Below are positions 1-13,828 of a stretch of 64,000 nt of DNA, piece after piece. The notes beneath the pieces are model-generated. The model was given only the letters and a program-made list of their open reading frames with translations, searched no databases and was not told the origin of the DNA. Every line of letters starts with the position of its first letter. Position 1 is the first letter of the stretch. The stretch comes from Neurospora tetrasperma FGSC 2508 (lineage: Eukaryota; Ascomycota; Sordariomycetes; Sordariales; Sordariaceae). Location of the stretch: the NCBI RefSeq assembly GCF_000213175.1, contig NW_009799179.1, positions 9,308,480 through 9,372,479 on the forward strand. Reading direction: 5' to 3'. A program made the translations under genes and the position numbers.

Positions 1-49
1 CGGCTTCATATGGTCCGTTGTTTGTTCTCTAATTGGGGTGTATCGCCAT

Positions 50-479
50 TTAAGCCGCGGGCGCAGCAACATAGGCATTGATGGCCTTGACGGCGTCGCC
101 ATCGTGGGCCTTGAGCAACTCGGTAGCCTTGGCCTTGGTGAGCTCGAGCTCCTCGACCTGTTCATACTCCGTCAGTAAGCTGTTCCTAACGACGATTACT
201 AAAGACACTCACAAGAAGGGAGACATCGGCCGCATCGACCTTGACCTTCTTCACCTCGGCCTGCTTGCTACCGGCAGTGCTGAGAGAGTGGAAAGCGTTC
301 TTGACGGCATCCTGGTCGACCTGGGCGGAGGACTCGTCTTCGCGGTTGGAGTCAAGACTGGACAAAGCAGCGGCGGCCTTGCGGTCCTCGGCGGACTTGG
401 CGGTTGGTTGGACCTCTTCCTCGACGTCACCGCCAGTGGCGCCCTCGACGACGGCAGGTGGTTGTTTGTCCTCGGCCAT
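50..479 (-). CDS. HYPK-like NatA-associated protein (UBA-like C-terminus)
   Basis: Two exons on the minus strand: 479-213 and 157-50. The intron 212-158 (55 nt) has donor GTGAGT and acceptor CAG, and the join is in phase 0. The product is 124 aa. Its N-terminal half is acidic and disordered. A predicted helical segment starts near residue 57 (DAVKNAFHSL), and the C-terminal 35 residues (VEELELTKAKATELLKAH, then GDAVKAINAYV) match the UBA-like domain of HYPK. HYPK proteins bind the NatA N-terminal acetyltransferase on the ribosome and tune its activity; this role is known for the family (a Chaetomium HYPK-NatA structure exists) and inferred here. The start is the ATG at 479, the only plausible one. 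It is divergent to aro-8 and shares a 618-bp promoter region. The alternative would be another UBA-like protein such as NAC-alpha, but no NAC domain is present. Confidence 0.86.
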
Positions 480-798
480 TTTTGAAAGTTGAAACTAAAA
501 TTGGCTGTGTCGGTGGAAGAGGAGACAAAAGTCGGACAGACGTAGGTTGCTAAAGCTTGAAACAGGAGCTGGCTGCTGTAGTGTCACTGCTGCACTTCGC
601 TGTAGAACAGTTGAGTTCCCGTCGCGACCATGGAGATGTGGGGGCGGGGCAGGCACCACAGCGTCACCTCACAGTGGGACACATTTTGGGGTTCTTTCTA
701 ACGCTGTTATCATTGGTCAATTGACTTTCCCAAGGACTCCAAACTTGAGAGGGACGGTTTTGACACTTTGAACAAACACCGTGTGGTGCACTTGCCAC

Positions 799-805
799 TG
801 ACTCA
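799..805. promoter_or_regulatory. CPC-1 / Gcn4-type binding site (TGACTCA)
   Basis: A perfect TGACTCA lies 293 bp upstream of the aro-8 ATG. TGA(C/G)TCA is the known target of Neurospora CPC-1 and yeast Gcn4, which induce amino-acid biosynthesis genes under cross-pathway control. Its place ahead of an aromatic amino-acid gene makes a functional site plausible. The role is inferred from motif and context. Confidence 0.6.
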
Positions 806-869
806 CCACTCCCCCGACAAGCCGAAAAGATATTTGAATAGGATCTTCCGTCTTCTTTGAAGTCCAGTC

Positions 870-932
870 ATGACTACTAGCAACTACACACCATTCTTTA
901 CCACTTTCTTTTCTGAGAAAAGACCACCATAA
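870..932 (+). other. Possible short upstream ORF in the aro-8 leader (20 codons)
   Basis: An ATG at 870 opens a 20-codon frame that ends with TAA at 930-932, 165 nt before the aro-8 ATG. It matters only if transcription starts upstream of 870, which the sequence cannot show. I see no similarity to known arginine-attenuator-type peptides. Confidence 0.3.
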
Positions 933-1097
933 CAGTCGTCGTCGTTTAAGACTTCACTTTTGGATATTGACCCACCTGTTCATTCTTAGTCACTCGCTGT
1001 TTGAATACTACTGCCAAGACATCACAAGCGCCACTTTGGCCTCGAAATTTCCACCCACTTACACACCAACTTCACCATCTTCAAATCCGTCGTCACC

Positions 1098-2543
1098 ATG
1101 AGCCAACAAACGACACCAAACGCCCCCGGATGGACACCCGACTCGTGGAGATCCAAGCCCATCAAGCAATGCCCCGAGTACCCCGACAAGGCCGCCCTTG
1201 AAAAGGCCACTAACGAGCTCAAGACCCTCCCGCCCATCGTCCTCCCCAACGAGATCATCCGCCTCCGGGAACACCTTCGCGATGTCGCCCAAGGCAAGGC
1301 CTTCCTCCTTCAGGGCGGCGACTGCGCCGAACTCTTTAGCTACTGCCAGCAAGACGTGATCGAGTCCAAGATCAAGCTTCTTTTACAGATGTCGCTTGTC
1401 CTCCTCTGGGGCGCCGACAAGCCCGTTGTGCGCATCGGTCGCATGGCCGGCCAGTACGCGAAGCCTCGCTCATCGCCCGTCGAGACCATCAACGGCAAGG
1501 AAGTGCCCTCCTTCCGTGGCGACATCCTCAACGGCTTCCACCCCGACGAGCGTGAGCTGGATCCCAACCGTCTCGTGCGCGCCTACCAGTACTCGTCAGC
1601 CACACTCAACTACATCCGCGGCGCCATCGGTTCCGGCATCGCCGACCTTCACGGTCCCCTCGACTGGGGCCTCGGCCACGTGCGCGACCCGGCTCTTAAA
1701 TCCAAGTACCAGGAAACCGTCGACCGTATTCAGGAAATGTTGCGCTTCATGCACACCATCGGCGCCGACCAAAACGAGAAGCTGTCGACCGTCGAGCTCT
1801 TCACCTCGCACGAGGGTCTCCTTCTCGAGTACGAGGAACCGCTCACCCGCTTGCTCAACCACCCTTCGGTCCGCTCCTACCCTCCCGACTCTACCACTCC
1901 CCCCAAGAAAGAATACTACAACACGTCGGCTCACTTCTTGTGGATCGGCGACCGCACGCGCCAAATCGACCACGCGCACGTCGAATATTTCCGTGGCATC
2001 GCCAACCCCATTGGCGTCAAGATTGGTCCCTCGACACCTACTTCGGACTTGCTTCCCATGCTGCGCACACTGAACCCCAACCGCGAACCCGGCAAGGTTA
2101 CGCTCATCACGCGCTACGGCGCCGACAAGGTGGCCTCTCTCCTGCCTGCGCACATCCGCACAGTCGAAAGCTCAGAGTACGCCCGCACCGTGGTCTGGCA
2201 GTGCGATCCCATGCACGGCAACACACAATCGGTTAGCGGCGGCATCAAGACGCGCAAGTTCAGCGACATCTTCTCGGAACTTCAGCAGACACTACGTATC
2301 CACAAGGAACAGAAGTCGTACCTGGGCGGCATGCATCTGGAATTGACGGGTGACGCGGTGACGGAGTGCTTGGGAGGTGGTGCAGGACTGGATGAGGATG
2401 ACTTGAGTACTAACTATACGAGCTTCTGCGATCCGCGGTTGAACGAGAAGCAGGCGCTGGAGCTGGCGTTCTTGGTGGCGGATCATTATAGGCAGGAGAG
2501 GAAGGAGAAGGAGGCTGAAAGGAGAAAGGCCTCGGTGGTCTAG
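1098..2543 (+). CDS. aro-8: 3-deoxy-D-arabino-heptulosonate-7-phosphate (DAHP) synthase, class II
   Basis: Intronless, 481 aa. It condenses phosphoenolpyruvate with erythrose 4-phosphate, the first step of the shikimate pathway. It belongs to the class II (plant/bacterial AroAII) family, which in Neurospora is the tryptophan-sensitive isozyme aro-8. Visible motifs: GGDCAE with metal ligand Cys76; RIGRMAGQYAKPRS (113-125); FRGD (139-142); FLWIGDRTRQIDHAHVEYFRG (280-300); GVKIGPS; ITRYGADK; CDPMHGNT with His373; GGMHLELTGD with Glu415; and CDPRLN with Asp445. His373, Glu415 and Asp445 are the expected remaining metal ligands. Length is normal for the family. The start ATG has A at -3 (caccATG). 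The promoter holds a CPC-1-type site. The last ~15 residues are charged, and a coding-like frame-shifted stretch follows the stop (see findings). Confidence 0.97.
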   Translation: MSQQTTPNAPGWTPDSWRSKPIKQCPEYPDKAALEKATNELKTLPPIVLPNEIIRLREHLRDVAQGKAFLLQGGDCAELFSYCQQDVIESKIKLLLQMSLVLLWGADKPVVRIGRMAGQYAKPRSSPVETINGKEVPSFRGDILNGFHPDERELDPNRLVRAYQYSSATLNYIRGAIGSGIADLHGPLDWGLGHVRDPALKSKYQETVDRIQEMLRFMHTIGADQNEKLSTVELFTSHEGLLLEYEEPLTRLLNHPSVRSYPPDSTTPPKKEYYNTSAHFLWIGDRTRQIDHAHVEYFRGIANPIGVKIGPSTPTSDLLPMLRTLNPNREPGKVTLITRYGADKVASLLPAHIRTVESSEYARTVVWQCDPMHGNTQSVSGGIKTRKFSDIFSELQQTLRIHKEQKSYLGGMHLELTGDAVTECLGGGAGLDEDDLSTNYTSFCDPRLNEKQALELAFLVADHYRQERKEKEAERRKASVV

Positions 2544-4917
<2,374 letters not shown>

Positions 4918-5543
4918 ATTGAGGATGCGTGGGTGCGGGTGCTGAGGTCTGAGCGGGCTAGTAGAGAAGGGATGAAGGGGAGGTTATAACATCAAGACAA
5001 GGGGATGGGAGTGGTAATTGGATTAAGGGGGGGAACGGAGGATGTACATGAATGATGATAAGTGATGACGATGAATATGTGGCAGAAGATGAGATAGTCT
5101 TGTAGCTGTGGAGGCGGCCAGTTTTGCTGGATAGATAGACAGACAGACAGACGGCAATGACAATAGTAGCTGGACAAGAGCTCACGTATTGGAGTGGAGG
5201 ACGTGAAGAGTGATGGCAGTGACTGAGAGAGGCTTAATCAATATAGCCAACATTTTCACCACATTGGTTTTACCTACTTTTGATATCGTTTCTCAGTTAT
5301 GCAGAAGAAATGCAGCGCTAACATTGATCCAGCAAGTAACTCCCGCTATGCTATACTATGCTATAACCCAATATCCCAGATGCCCGGAATATCTCAACGC
5401 CTGTCACATGCCACGATGATCCAACCATCTATCCATCTGTCCGTCTTTGTACCTGTCTGCTTACAATATACCTACAACACATGACCAGACTCAAAACTCA
5501 ACCACCCCTCGAACCTGAACCACCACCACCACCACCACCATTA
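4918..5543. other. Intergenic between convergent genes (epimerase and transcription factor)
   Basis: The 3' ends of two converging genes meet here. The stretch contains short GACA and CAC repeats (5139-5153, 5520-5540) and no ORF with recognisable content. Confidence 0.6.
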
Positions 5544-8500
5544 TTATTTACCACCATTACTATGACCACCACCATTATGACCACCACCAACAACCCCCGC
5601 AACACCCCCCAACTTCCCCAACAGCGCTACAATATTCTCGCTTATAGCCGGGAGGAGCGAAGAAGAAGCACAACTTCCACCTCCATTGGGTAAAGAAGAA
5701 GCAGAAGCAGAAGAAGAAGAAGAAGCAGAAGCGGAGGCGGCAGGAGCGGGGAAGTTATCTCTGAGAATCGCTTGGCAGATGGCCATGCAGGTTGCTATGT
5801 CGTCTAGTGGGACTGCATCACCACCACCACCACCACCATGCTGACCATGCGTACCATCCTTGGAAGAAGAAGTGCCGTCCTTGGAAGAAGTACCGTCCTT
5901 GGAAGAAGAAGAAGAAGAAGAAGAAGAAGAAGGGGAGGAAGTGAAAGAAAGAGCGGGACGGCCTTGGTTGTGGTGGATGAAGGCGTCGAGGGAGGGGGTG
6001 TGAGGGCCGTTGAGTGTTACTAGTACTTGATGGTGCGTGGTGAGTCCTGGGGTGGATGAGGTGGAGGTGGTGGTGGTAGGCGTCATCACTTGTTGGATGT
6101 AGCTTGACATTTGGTGATGATGACTTGCCGGTCCCTCATGATGCCCCTTCTCCCTCTCCCTCTCCTTCTCCTTGTCCTTCTCCTTCCCCCCCTTTGACTC
6201 CCTAGCAGCATCCTTAGAATTAACACCCCCCCTCGCAGTCTGCAACACCCCCCACCCCCAAACAGCCAACCCGCCCAAATGCACCGCGGCCGCCCAAAAC
6301 TCTCTCAACTGCCCTTTCGGAAACTCCCTCGCGAACCTGAGTACCTGCCCCGCATGCCACAGCGCCTGTCGCGCCTCGCTACTATCCGCCCACCGCTGCA
6401 GCACGGGATAAATCCTTTTGGCTTGCTCTTCGCCTTCTTTTCCCGAAAAGAGCTGCAAGTCTTCTAATGACACGTGGATGTGCATGAGTAAAAGATGGAG
6501 GAGGAGGAGTTCATTGGGGGTTGTGTGTGAATACAACGGAGAAGAAGGGGGGGAGACTAAAGCGTGGAATTGGTGCAAGGTATTGCGGAGGTCGGCGAGT
6601 CGAGAGATGAGGAGGGATTGCGTGGTTGTCGCATTGGGGTTGTTGAATGGGGACGTGGAGGTGTAGGTGGATGAGGAAGAAGACGACGGTTGTCCGAATA
6701 GTGGACGATGGATCGATGCCAGCTGGCGGTATTCCCAGATCAGCGACCAGAAGCCATGCAAGTAGATGCTGATAGCGAACTGGACGTCTAGTCTATGGTG
6801 ATGGCGGACCAAGAGGGTCACGTCCCGAAGTAAGTCGCCGAGGCACGGGACTTGTTCGTCCATGGTGGAGGAGGAGGAGGAGGAGGCAGCGGCAGCGGCA
6901 GCTAACCACCGAGACTTCCACTCTTCCTTGGTGCGCGCGAACCAACATTCTTTCGGGCCCGGTAACGGCATGCGCATCTCCGCGTAGCTGATGCTGGGAT
7001 TGTTCAGCTGCGTCATGCTCACTTGCGCGTCGCGCAGGTACGCATGGAACGCTAGTCGTTTCCAGGATTCCATGTCCATCCACCGCTTCCATTTATCTTC
7101 GAGCTCCTTGCCTTCGTCGGCTTCCGTCACTACGATGGCGGGGAGGTAAGCGCCGCGGGTGAATTTGCCTCGGCCGCGCATCATGGCGACGGGGACCGTC
7201 AGGTGGCATTCGGCAATCTCCATCTTGCGCCGGTTGCCGGACCAGACGCCGAGGTCCTGCGTCAGGACGAGGGCTTGGACGAGCCCGAGGTCGGACACTT
7301 TGGAGTTGTTTTCTTCGAAGCGGCCGGGGATCGAGACGCGGACGGCTTCTTGCAGGGCGAAGCCGAATTTGCGGAGGGCAGGCACGGGCGCGAGGACGGC
7401 ACCGCAGGCGGCGGTTATGGCGAGCCATTCGGGGGGTTGGGCGTTGAGAGACCAGTGGAGAGCGGAGGTGGAGTGGTCCTTTGAGCCGGAGCCAGAACCA
7501 GAAGAGGAAGAAGAAGAAGGAGGAGGAGGCAAATGACAAGGTATAAAACTCGACACGGAACATGAATGCGAAGCCAAGAAGATGTGGATCCAATGGTTGA
7601 TGGACCCCGAAGAAGGAAACGAAGAGGCAACCCTGGAGAACTGGGACGAGTTGGATTTGCAGATGGAGAGGACTATGGAGAGGATTAGGTCGCGGCCCGA
7701 GGAGTGAAGAGTGTGCTGTTTGAGGGTTATTAGTTGCTGCTGCCCCTGGGAGCCGGAGTTTTGCTGCTGTTGGGTTGCTTTATTGTTGTTGTCGGTTGGT
7801 CGTGAAGGAAAAAGATCGGATGACTTGCGTTTGAGTGCCGATTTGGGAGAGAACGAGGGCGAGGAGGATCCAGACGTTGAGAGAGGCAAGTGTGATTGTT
7901 CGGCGTAGACGTTATCCGTTCGCTGGGGGGTCCAGCGCCAGGGAGAGTCGGTCCATATCTGAGCTAGTTTTGGTCGCATGGCGGATATGTTCACGGGATC
8001 TGAAGAACTCGTTTGACCTGTTTCTGCTGTGGAAGTCGTCGACGGATTTGGGCCTGAGCTTGGACCGAGCTGGGCTGGATCAGAAGAGGGAAGCGGAATA
8101 AAAGGCTCGTCGTGTAACCAGTAATCCAAAAGCCCAAAGTCCATGGCATTCAGGTCAAGACTGGAGTCATCGCAAAAGTCAAGAACTGCCAGCCCCTGAG
8201 CCTGGGAGAGCGATTGGTCGTACAAGACGTCCCGAAGAAAGTCGGAAAAGGGGAGTTTGGCCATGTCGTCGAGCATGTTACTTGTGTTGTTGTGGGGATA
8301 GGTTGCTTGGACTTGAAAGGCTTGTTCTGGGTTTGGGTTGGCGGTCTGAGTCTGGTCCATCATCGTTTCGGGAGTCGGTATATGGGATTCCTCGCTTTCG
8401 GTGAGCATGGGACTGTGCTCAACTGGTTCCGAAGGGTAATGTGTGTGGAAGCCAGACCCATGAGGCTCGGAAATCGAAGGTCGTGGGTAGTAGGAAGCTT

Positions 8501-9433
8501 GTCTATCCTCATGGTCATAACCCTCAGCCCTATCGTGGGCGGATAGATGAAGGAGATGCAGAGCTGCGTCTTCGGAGGAGCCATATTCGCAGCTTATCCC
8601 TCGATTTTTACATCGTGTACATCTGGGTGTTGTCAGCAGTCGTTCACCTAATCTCTTTCAGTTGTAGGTACGCACGGCTTCGCTTCTTCACACTTCACTC
8701 TCGCCTTCGCACAAGCCTGACACGCATGAGTCACGCGTCCAGCACCAGGCGAGGAATTCATGCGTCTCCTTTTAGCTCCATTGTCATCTTGGTGGTTGGT
8801 GCGGTGACGCTTTAGGAGATCAGCTCGGGCAAAGGCTTTTGAGCATATCTAGGACAGTTTTAGCCCCAGTTTCAAGAATCAGCCGTGACAGCAAACTTAC
8901 ATCGCAAATGAAACGCTTCCCGAGAGTATGGGTCGCTATATGTCTCTACGCTTCGGTTAGCTACATTGTTGTGATACTTTGACTATATCGGTGATGAACA
9001 TACCTGTAAGTGTTCAGGCCGAGAATACCGTCCTTGTTATTGTTAGATATGCCAAATACAAAAGCGGGAATCGGAACCTACGTAAACAGTCGGCACACTG
9101 ATAAAGTGACTGTGTGTTGGAGTGACTCCTCGACAACGGTGGTGGAAGAGGAGGATTATGGACCGGTGACGGCAGTGATGGTCGATGGGCTTGCGATGGA
9201 AGATGTGACGGCGGCGGAATGGGATGAGAAGGACCAGGAAAGGATAGTGGAGCAAGAGACAAGCCAGATCCAACTCCGGGCCGGTTACCGATGGGACTGA
9301 GGTGGTGGATCGGACTCGGACCCGGATGTGGTTGACGACTGTGGAGAATCGAGTCTATACCGGGAGCTTGGCCCGATCCTTGCCGGTATGGAGGGTCCGG
9401 CGGATGAATGAGATTTCCAATGGGACTGGCCAT
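5544..9433 (-). CDS. Transcription factor with two C2H2 fingers, a Zn2Cys6 cluster and a fungal-TF domain
   Basis: Five exons on the minus strand: 9433-9082, 9032-9004, 8945-8901, 8848-8676 and 8622-5544, giving 1225 aa. Introns are 49, 58, 52 and 53 nt; the first ends in AAG. A Pro/His-rich N-terminus is followed by finger 1 (Cys113, Cys116, His129, His133), finger 2 (Cys141, Cys144, His157, His161), a basic KRRR stretch, and a binuclear cluster with Cys185, 188, 195, 201, 204 and 211. The large last exon holds Ser-, Gln- and Gly-rich tracts around a fungal-specific transcription factor domain (roughly residues 560-900, with AITAACGAVLAP and SWKRLAFHAYLRDAQVS). This is a known fungal architecture of nuclear regulators, often of carbon use or metabolism; the target is unknown. 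The start at 9433 (MASPIGN) is the best of two in-frame choices; 9508 is not needed, and an extra upstream exon cannot be excluded. Confidence 0.88.
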
Positions 9434-10886
9434 GGCCGATCGATAGTGGGTGATGGCTTCAACACAGATCGAGTGGCTTTGGATGTAAAGACGCTGTTGA
9501 ATCGCCACTCAACAACACTGGTCAGTAGATAGCTCGGCTGTGTTGATAGTACAGTGTCACGGGTGTTTCTCAAATCGAATTTTTGAGTACACGGTTGCTC
9601 GGTGAAGAAAGTAGGCAGATCCGGAAAAGTGGGAGAACGACGGGAAGGTTATTGATGGGTATAGGTATGGTGGTCGATGGGGTTGATATGCCTGGTGTTT
9701 CGTCTACACGTGTAAAGTTGTATTGGTTGGTGTCCAGGGGAAGGGAACGATGGTAGGTCCCATGTCTTTACTATTATTTAGTTGACCATCTTCCTACAAG
9801 CCTCCCGTTGTCCGACTGAAAACCCAGGGAATTAGAATGACGCTTGGCACGACCTGGGCGGGAATAGCGATTAAAGACTTGGTGCAGATAGTAGAGCACA
9901 CCGGCCCCCGCACTAACGGCCATCTCAGCGGATCAGTAGCCCCCTGATGGTTCCTTAGACAACCCCTGTTCGGCTCGGATCCCGTCCACTTACCTTAACC
10001 TACACTGACACAGGACCAAGACACTTGGATTTGTGAACATATCCACGGTGTGTTGAAGATCATCGCCAACTTTGTCGGACTGATAGGGAACCGGCAAGTT
10101 CATTTGTCTCGGCAATGTTAAAGGAGCTTCTTGGAATGGGAGTCTGGAAGGGGAGCAAAAGATAAACAATGAAGAAATTGGTCAGCGGAAAAAAAAGAGA
10201 CCAAGACCTCCTTTTGTGGTTTTGACTCAGGTTCCTGGTTTTACCATGTCGAGATGCCCGTTGGAAATGGACGAGATTTTCTGAATGTCTGATGCTGTAC
10301 ATATACTGATTGTCCCCTTTCACAGTGTACGAATCTGGGTACTCCCTGCAATCACCGTCCCACTATTGGTGATCACACCTTTTGAACTGAGACAGAACTT
10401 GCCGTCGTAGTTGGGAGTCGTATACCTCCGCGGAGGAAGGCCTTTTGAGCCATCAAGGGCATCATCACTGGTCGATGACAGGTGGGTGGTGATGTGATGG
10501 TGATGCAGTGTGAGGAAGCAGTGCCGCAGTCTCCGGTACGCGGACATGCGGTGAAGGATAACACATTGTCAGCCCTGTCATCTCACTGTAGCGGAGTACA
10601 CTCCGGGCAAAGCGAATCATGCGCCCCTGAAGAGCTGATATCGTTCCACGAGGATCGACAACATGGATGCATTAGTTAGTGGAGGAGGCTCGAATGATGT
10701 GTGATCCGCGTCGTCATCCTCACCAGCATCAGCGTCGTCAGCTCTTTTTCGTCGGGATTAAAACCGGGTGATATTGATTAGCATTACAATAGCAACGATA
10801 GACTAGCGTGGTGAGTTCTAGGTTGTCAGTCTGTGTCGAGGTTTTCCAGGTAGACTTGCAACAAAAAGAAACGTCGGGCCCTTTGC
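9434..10886. other. Intergenic: promoter of the zinc-finger factor and 3' region of ric8
   Basis: 1.45 kb between two minus-strand genes. No ORF here has recognisable content, and no tRNA fold was seen. It should hold the leader and promoter of the transcription factor. Confidence 0.55.
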
Positions 10887-12442
10887 TCAGTCCGAATCCT
10901 CTTCGTAGTCGTCGGGCAACTCTTCGAACCGACCCTCCTGAACCGCCTTGGCAACAGGGTTCTCAACATTAACGATTCCCAGCTTCCTCGCTCTGTGAAG
11001 AGAAAAAGGGTCAGCTTTCGGTTTTCCGAGTTGACTGGAATAATGCAGTCACTTACCTCTCAAACAAGACAAACAGTCTCTCAGCCTCACGCTCCTTCTC
11101 CTCCATGGTCATCTCAGGCATATCCGGGAACGTCTCGGTATCCAAGAATTGGCCAGTAATGGGGTTGACCGCCCTCCTGCTGCTTTGACCAGCCTGGGAA
11201 CTTTCGCCCTTCTCGGCATCGCCACCCAGCCCTTCGGGAACCGGGATGTTGTTCTGGAACAGGAAGCCAGAAGCATAACCGTATCCGATGTTTTCAACAA
11301 ACTTGTTTGCGTCCTTGTCCGACACGTTGAACAGAAGGTGGGACACAGCTCTGGCAAACTCGGGAGCGATGGGGTTGGTCATGTTAGCTAGCAGCCTGGC
11401 AGGGAGGGTGTCGCCCTTGCCGAGAACCTTGGTACGCTCCTCTTCAGAGGGGAGTAGGCTCTTGCGGATGAAGTCACGGACGGGGGAGTCGGCTGGGGCA
11501 TTCTCGTAGATGGAGGAGATGATGCAGGCTAGAGGGGTGACGGTTGCGTCGAGTTCCTGGTCTGAGTAGGCTTTGAGGGAGAGATCGAGAAGGGTGATGA
11601 GCTTTTCGGCGAGACTGGAGGGTGCGTCCTTGGGGTAGAGGCATGACCGTGCTTCCTCGGAATTGAGCTTGAGGTTCATGAGCGCATTGACCAGAGGACC
11701 GAGGGGAGACTCGAGGGGCGGTGATCCCTTTGGTGGGATATCCAAGCTGAGAAGAAGGGTCACTATATGCGGAACCGCGGCTGTGAAACAGTCCACCTTG
11801 GATGGACATTTGCTGGTGACATTAAACAGGAGACGTAGTGTCTCTCCCAGGGCCATGAGTTCCATAGGGTCTGGCTTGGTCTTGTTCTTGGCATGCTCGG
11901 AGATTCTGGAGGCGTGGCGGGCAAGGTTCGCAACCATGCTCTCAGCCAGGTGATGCTCATCAATGAGCTTGGTAAGGTCAACAGTAGTGCCATAGGTGCT
12001 GAAGAAGATGACTCGGGTGGCCAGAAATTCGTCGTCCCAGTTGTCGTTCTTGAGCTTTTCACAGGCCTTGGACTCATAGCCTAGGTCAACGAAGCGCTGT
12101 CGTGTTTCGGGTATGAGGAGCATGGCGTTGCAGAGCACACGGAGGGCATTCCGAGAGGTGGTTTCTGACGGCGAGTCGAAGGCATGTTTTGTGAGCGTCT
12201 CAATGCCTTGCTTGGTGAAGATGGGGTCGGCATTTCTAGGGTCTCGGCCGTACACCTTGAGTTCCTCCAGGGCCTTGTCTCGTTCTTCTGGCGAGAGACT
12301 TTGGCTCTTGAGGTCCTCGGTCAGTTTGTTGACAAGGGTGGTGACAGCTTGCAACTTGGCTAGATGGGTGTTAGTTTATGGATGTCCAAGGTGAATGAAG
12401 AACTGATAACTGACCTGGGCCAGAAACTCCTATTGAGGACAT
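10887..12442 (-). CDS. ric8: RIC8 / synembryn, G-alpha chaperone and guanine nucleotide exchange factor
   Basis: Three exons: 12442-12415, 12359-11057 and 10992-10887, giving 478 aa. The first exon encodes only MSSIGVSGP plus one base and joins to AKLQAVTTLVNKL; the last encodes ARKLGIVNVENPVAKAVQEG and an acidic tail ending in DDYEEDSD. The introns are 55 and 64 nt (GTCAGT..TAG and GTAAGT..CAG). The protein is an all-helical armadillo-like repeat protein of the RIC8 family, with the diagnostic LRVLCNAMLLIPETRQRFVDLG, DDEFLATRVIFFSTYGTTVDL, LRLLFNVTSKCP and VSHLLFNVSDKDA blocks. RIC8 acts in the cytosol on GDP-bound G-alpha subunits; in Neurospora it is needed for growth and asexual development. 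The gene is divergent to rif1, 1.39 kb away. Confidence 0.94.
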
Positions 12443-13828
12443 GGTGATGTGCTTGGTACAGTCAAAGGACTGAGTGACAATTTGACTCTGTTTTTTTTTT
12501 AGTTTACCACGGTATGAAGTGAAATCCTGATAGAGAAAGGGTGAGATATATCGAGATTAGGGCAAAGTGGTGGTGGTTGATGGGTACGTAGAGAAGCGGA
12601 CAGAAAGTGGATGAAGACTGACTTGTCAGGATGACCGAAGACGGTGAACACTGTACTGTGCAAGTAATAAGTAAAGATTAATAACAATAGTTACCCCACC
12701 TTCCAGATTGGATGTTTAATTCCAAGTTGAGGAGCAGTTTTCAGACCAAGTCTGGTCCAATGGGCCATGTGTATTTGATAATTCATTAATTAGTGTGTTT
12801 GTCCGAATCTTCAATCAAGTTCAAGTCTGATGAACTTCAACCTCTTGTCAGAGAATGTTTTGTTCTGATCCCCGTGCACTAACAATTGAGTTGACCCAGC
12901 TTGCCAACAGGGGATCAAAGGCGGGGTGCTAGCAGCTGTTAGCTTGAGCTGCTTATATCTGGTGATTCTCCTTATACAACACATCTCAGCCTAACGATAC
13001 TGATCTAGCTCTTCAGTTCCTCCATTTCCAGCCCTGGAAAAGACAAAATCTCGTAAGTAACACGAGACACAACTTCTCTTCCGTGTCTGATGATACCCTC
13101 AGACCAAAGTGCGACGTTTTGGCTTGATAATCCAGTAGGGCACATCAGATCTAAACGCTTATGCCAACACCTCTAGACTCAGCTAAAGAAGGAAGGCTGT
13201 GGGGAGACGGGACCCTTAAAGTGGAATGGAGACTTGGCGCGAAACCCCTGTAAATTAGTGGCTGCAAGACGCGATCTGCATCCGTCCATGTCACAGTCGC
13301 GACCGCGTTAAATCCTTTTAGTTTATCAGCGGATTGGCATCACCCACGGCGGCACAATCGTCACCGCCCGCCCTGTAGCCTCTGTAGCCTGAACAACGTG
13401 AAGAGGAGAGGAGATCGGAGGGAGACAGACTGGACATCACCATTTCCACAAGTCATTTCTCTACTCTTTTCGTCGCCTTGGAATCGCACAACGACGGCGA
13501 CCAAGAAATCACCACCCACGTTCCTTTTTCTCCAACAAGTACTACCTACGCACTGTCGGTGAACTGGCGCTGGCTGAGTGTTGCTTGTCTGTTGACTTTG
13601 ACTTGACGTCTTCAACCAAGTCATTCTCTACCTTCCTACTTCTCCTTCCAGTTCCACACTTTGGCTCCCTTTGCTGTGATGAGCGACGAAAGAGCCTCCA
13701 CCATCTAGTGTAGCTCTCCCACTCGAAAGCACCGGCGTTGTCCCTGTCTTACATGCCATCCTAGGCTGGACCTATACACGGCTGTCATTCCCCCCCGTCA
13801 CTACGACAACCGGCTTTCCATCCAGATC
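12443..13828. promoter_or_regulatory. Divergent promoter region of ric8 and rif1
   Basis: 1.39 kb between head-to-head genes. Near the rif1 end are two short upstream ORFs: 13679-13708 (9 codons) and 13753-13764 (3 codons). The ric8 side contains a T-run at 12491-12500. No further gene is seen. Confidence 0.55.
13679..13708 (+). other. Possible upstream ORF in the rif1 leader (9 codons)
   Basis: ATG at 13679, in-frame TAG at 13706-13708, 121 nt before the rif1 ATG. A second minimal frame, ATG-CCA-TCC-TAG, lies at 13753-13764. Both count only if the transcript starts upstream of them. Confidence 0.3.

Larger units (their letters stand above)
480..1097. promoter_or_regulatory. Divergent promoter region between the HYPK-like gene and aro-8
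   Basis: This is the only spacer between two head-to-head genes, so it must hold both promoters. It carries a perfect TGACTCA at 799-805 and a related TTAGTCA near 986-992. A short upstream ORF (870-932) lies between the TGACTCA and the aro-8 ATG. No TATA box stands out. Confidence 0.6.
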
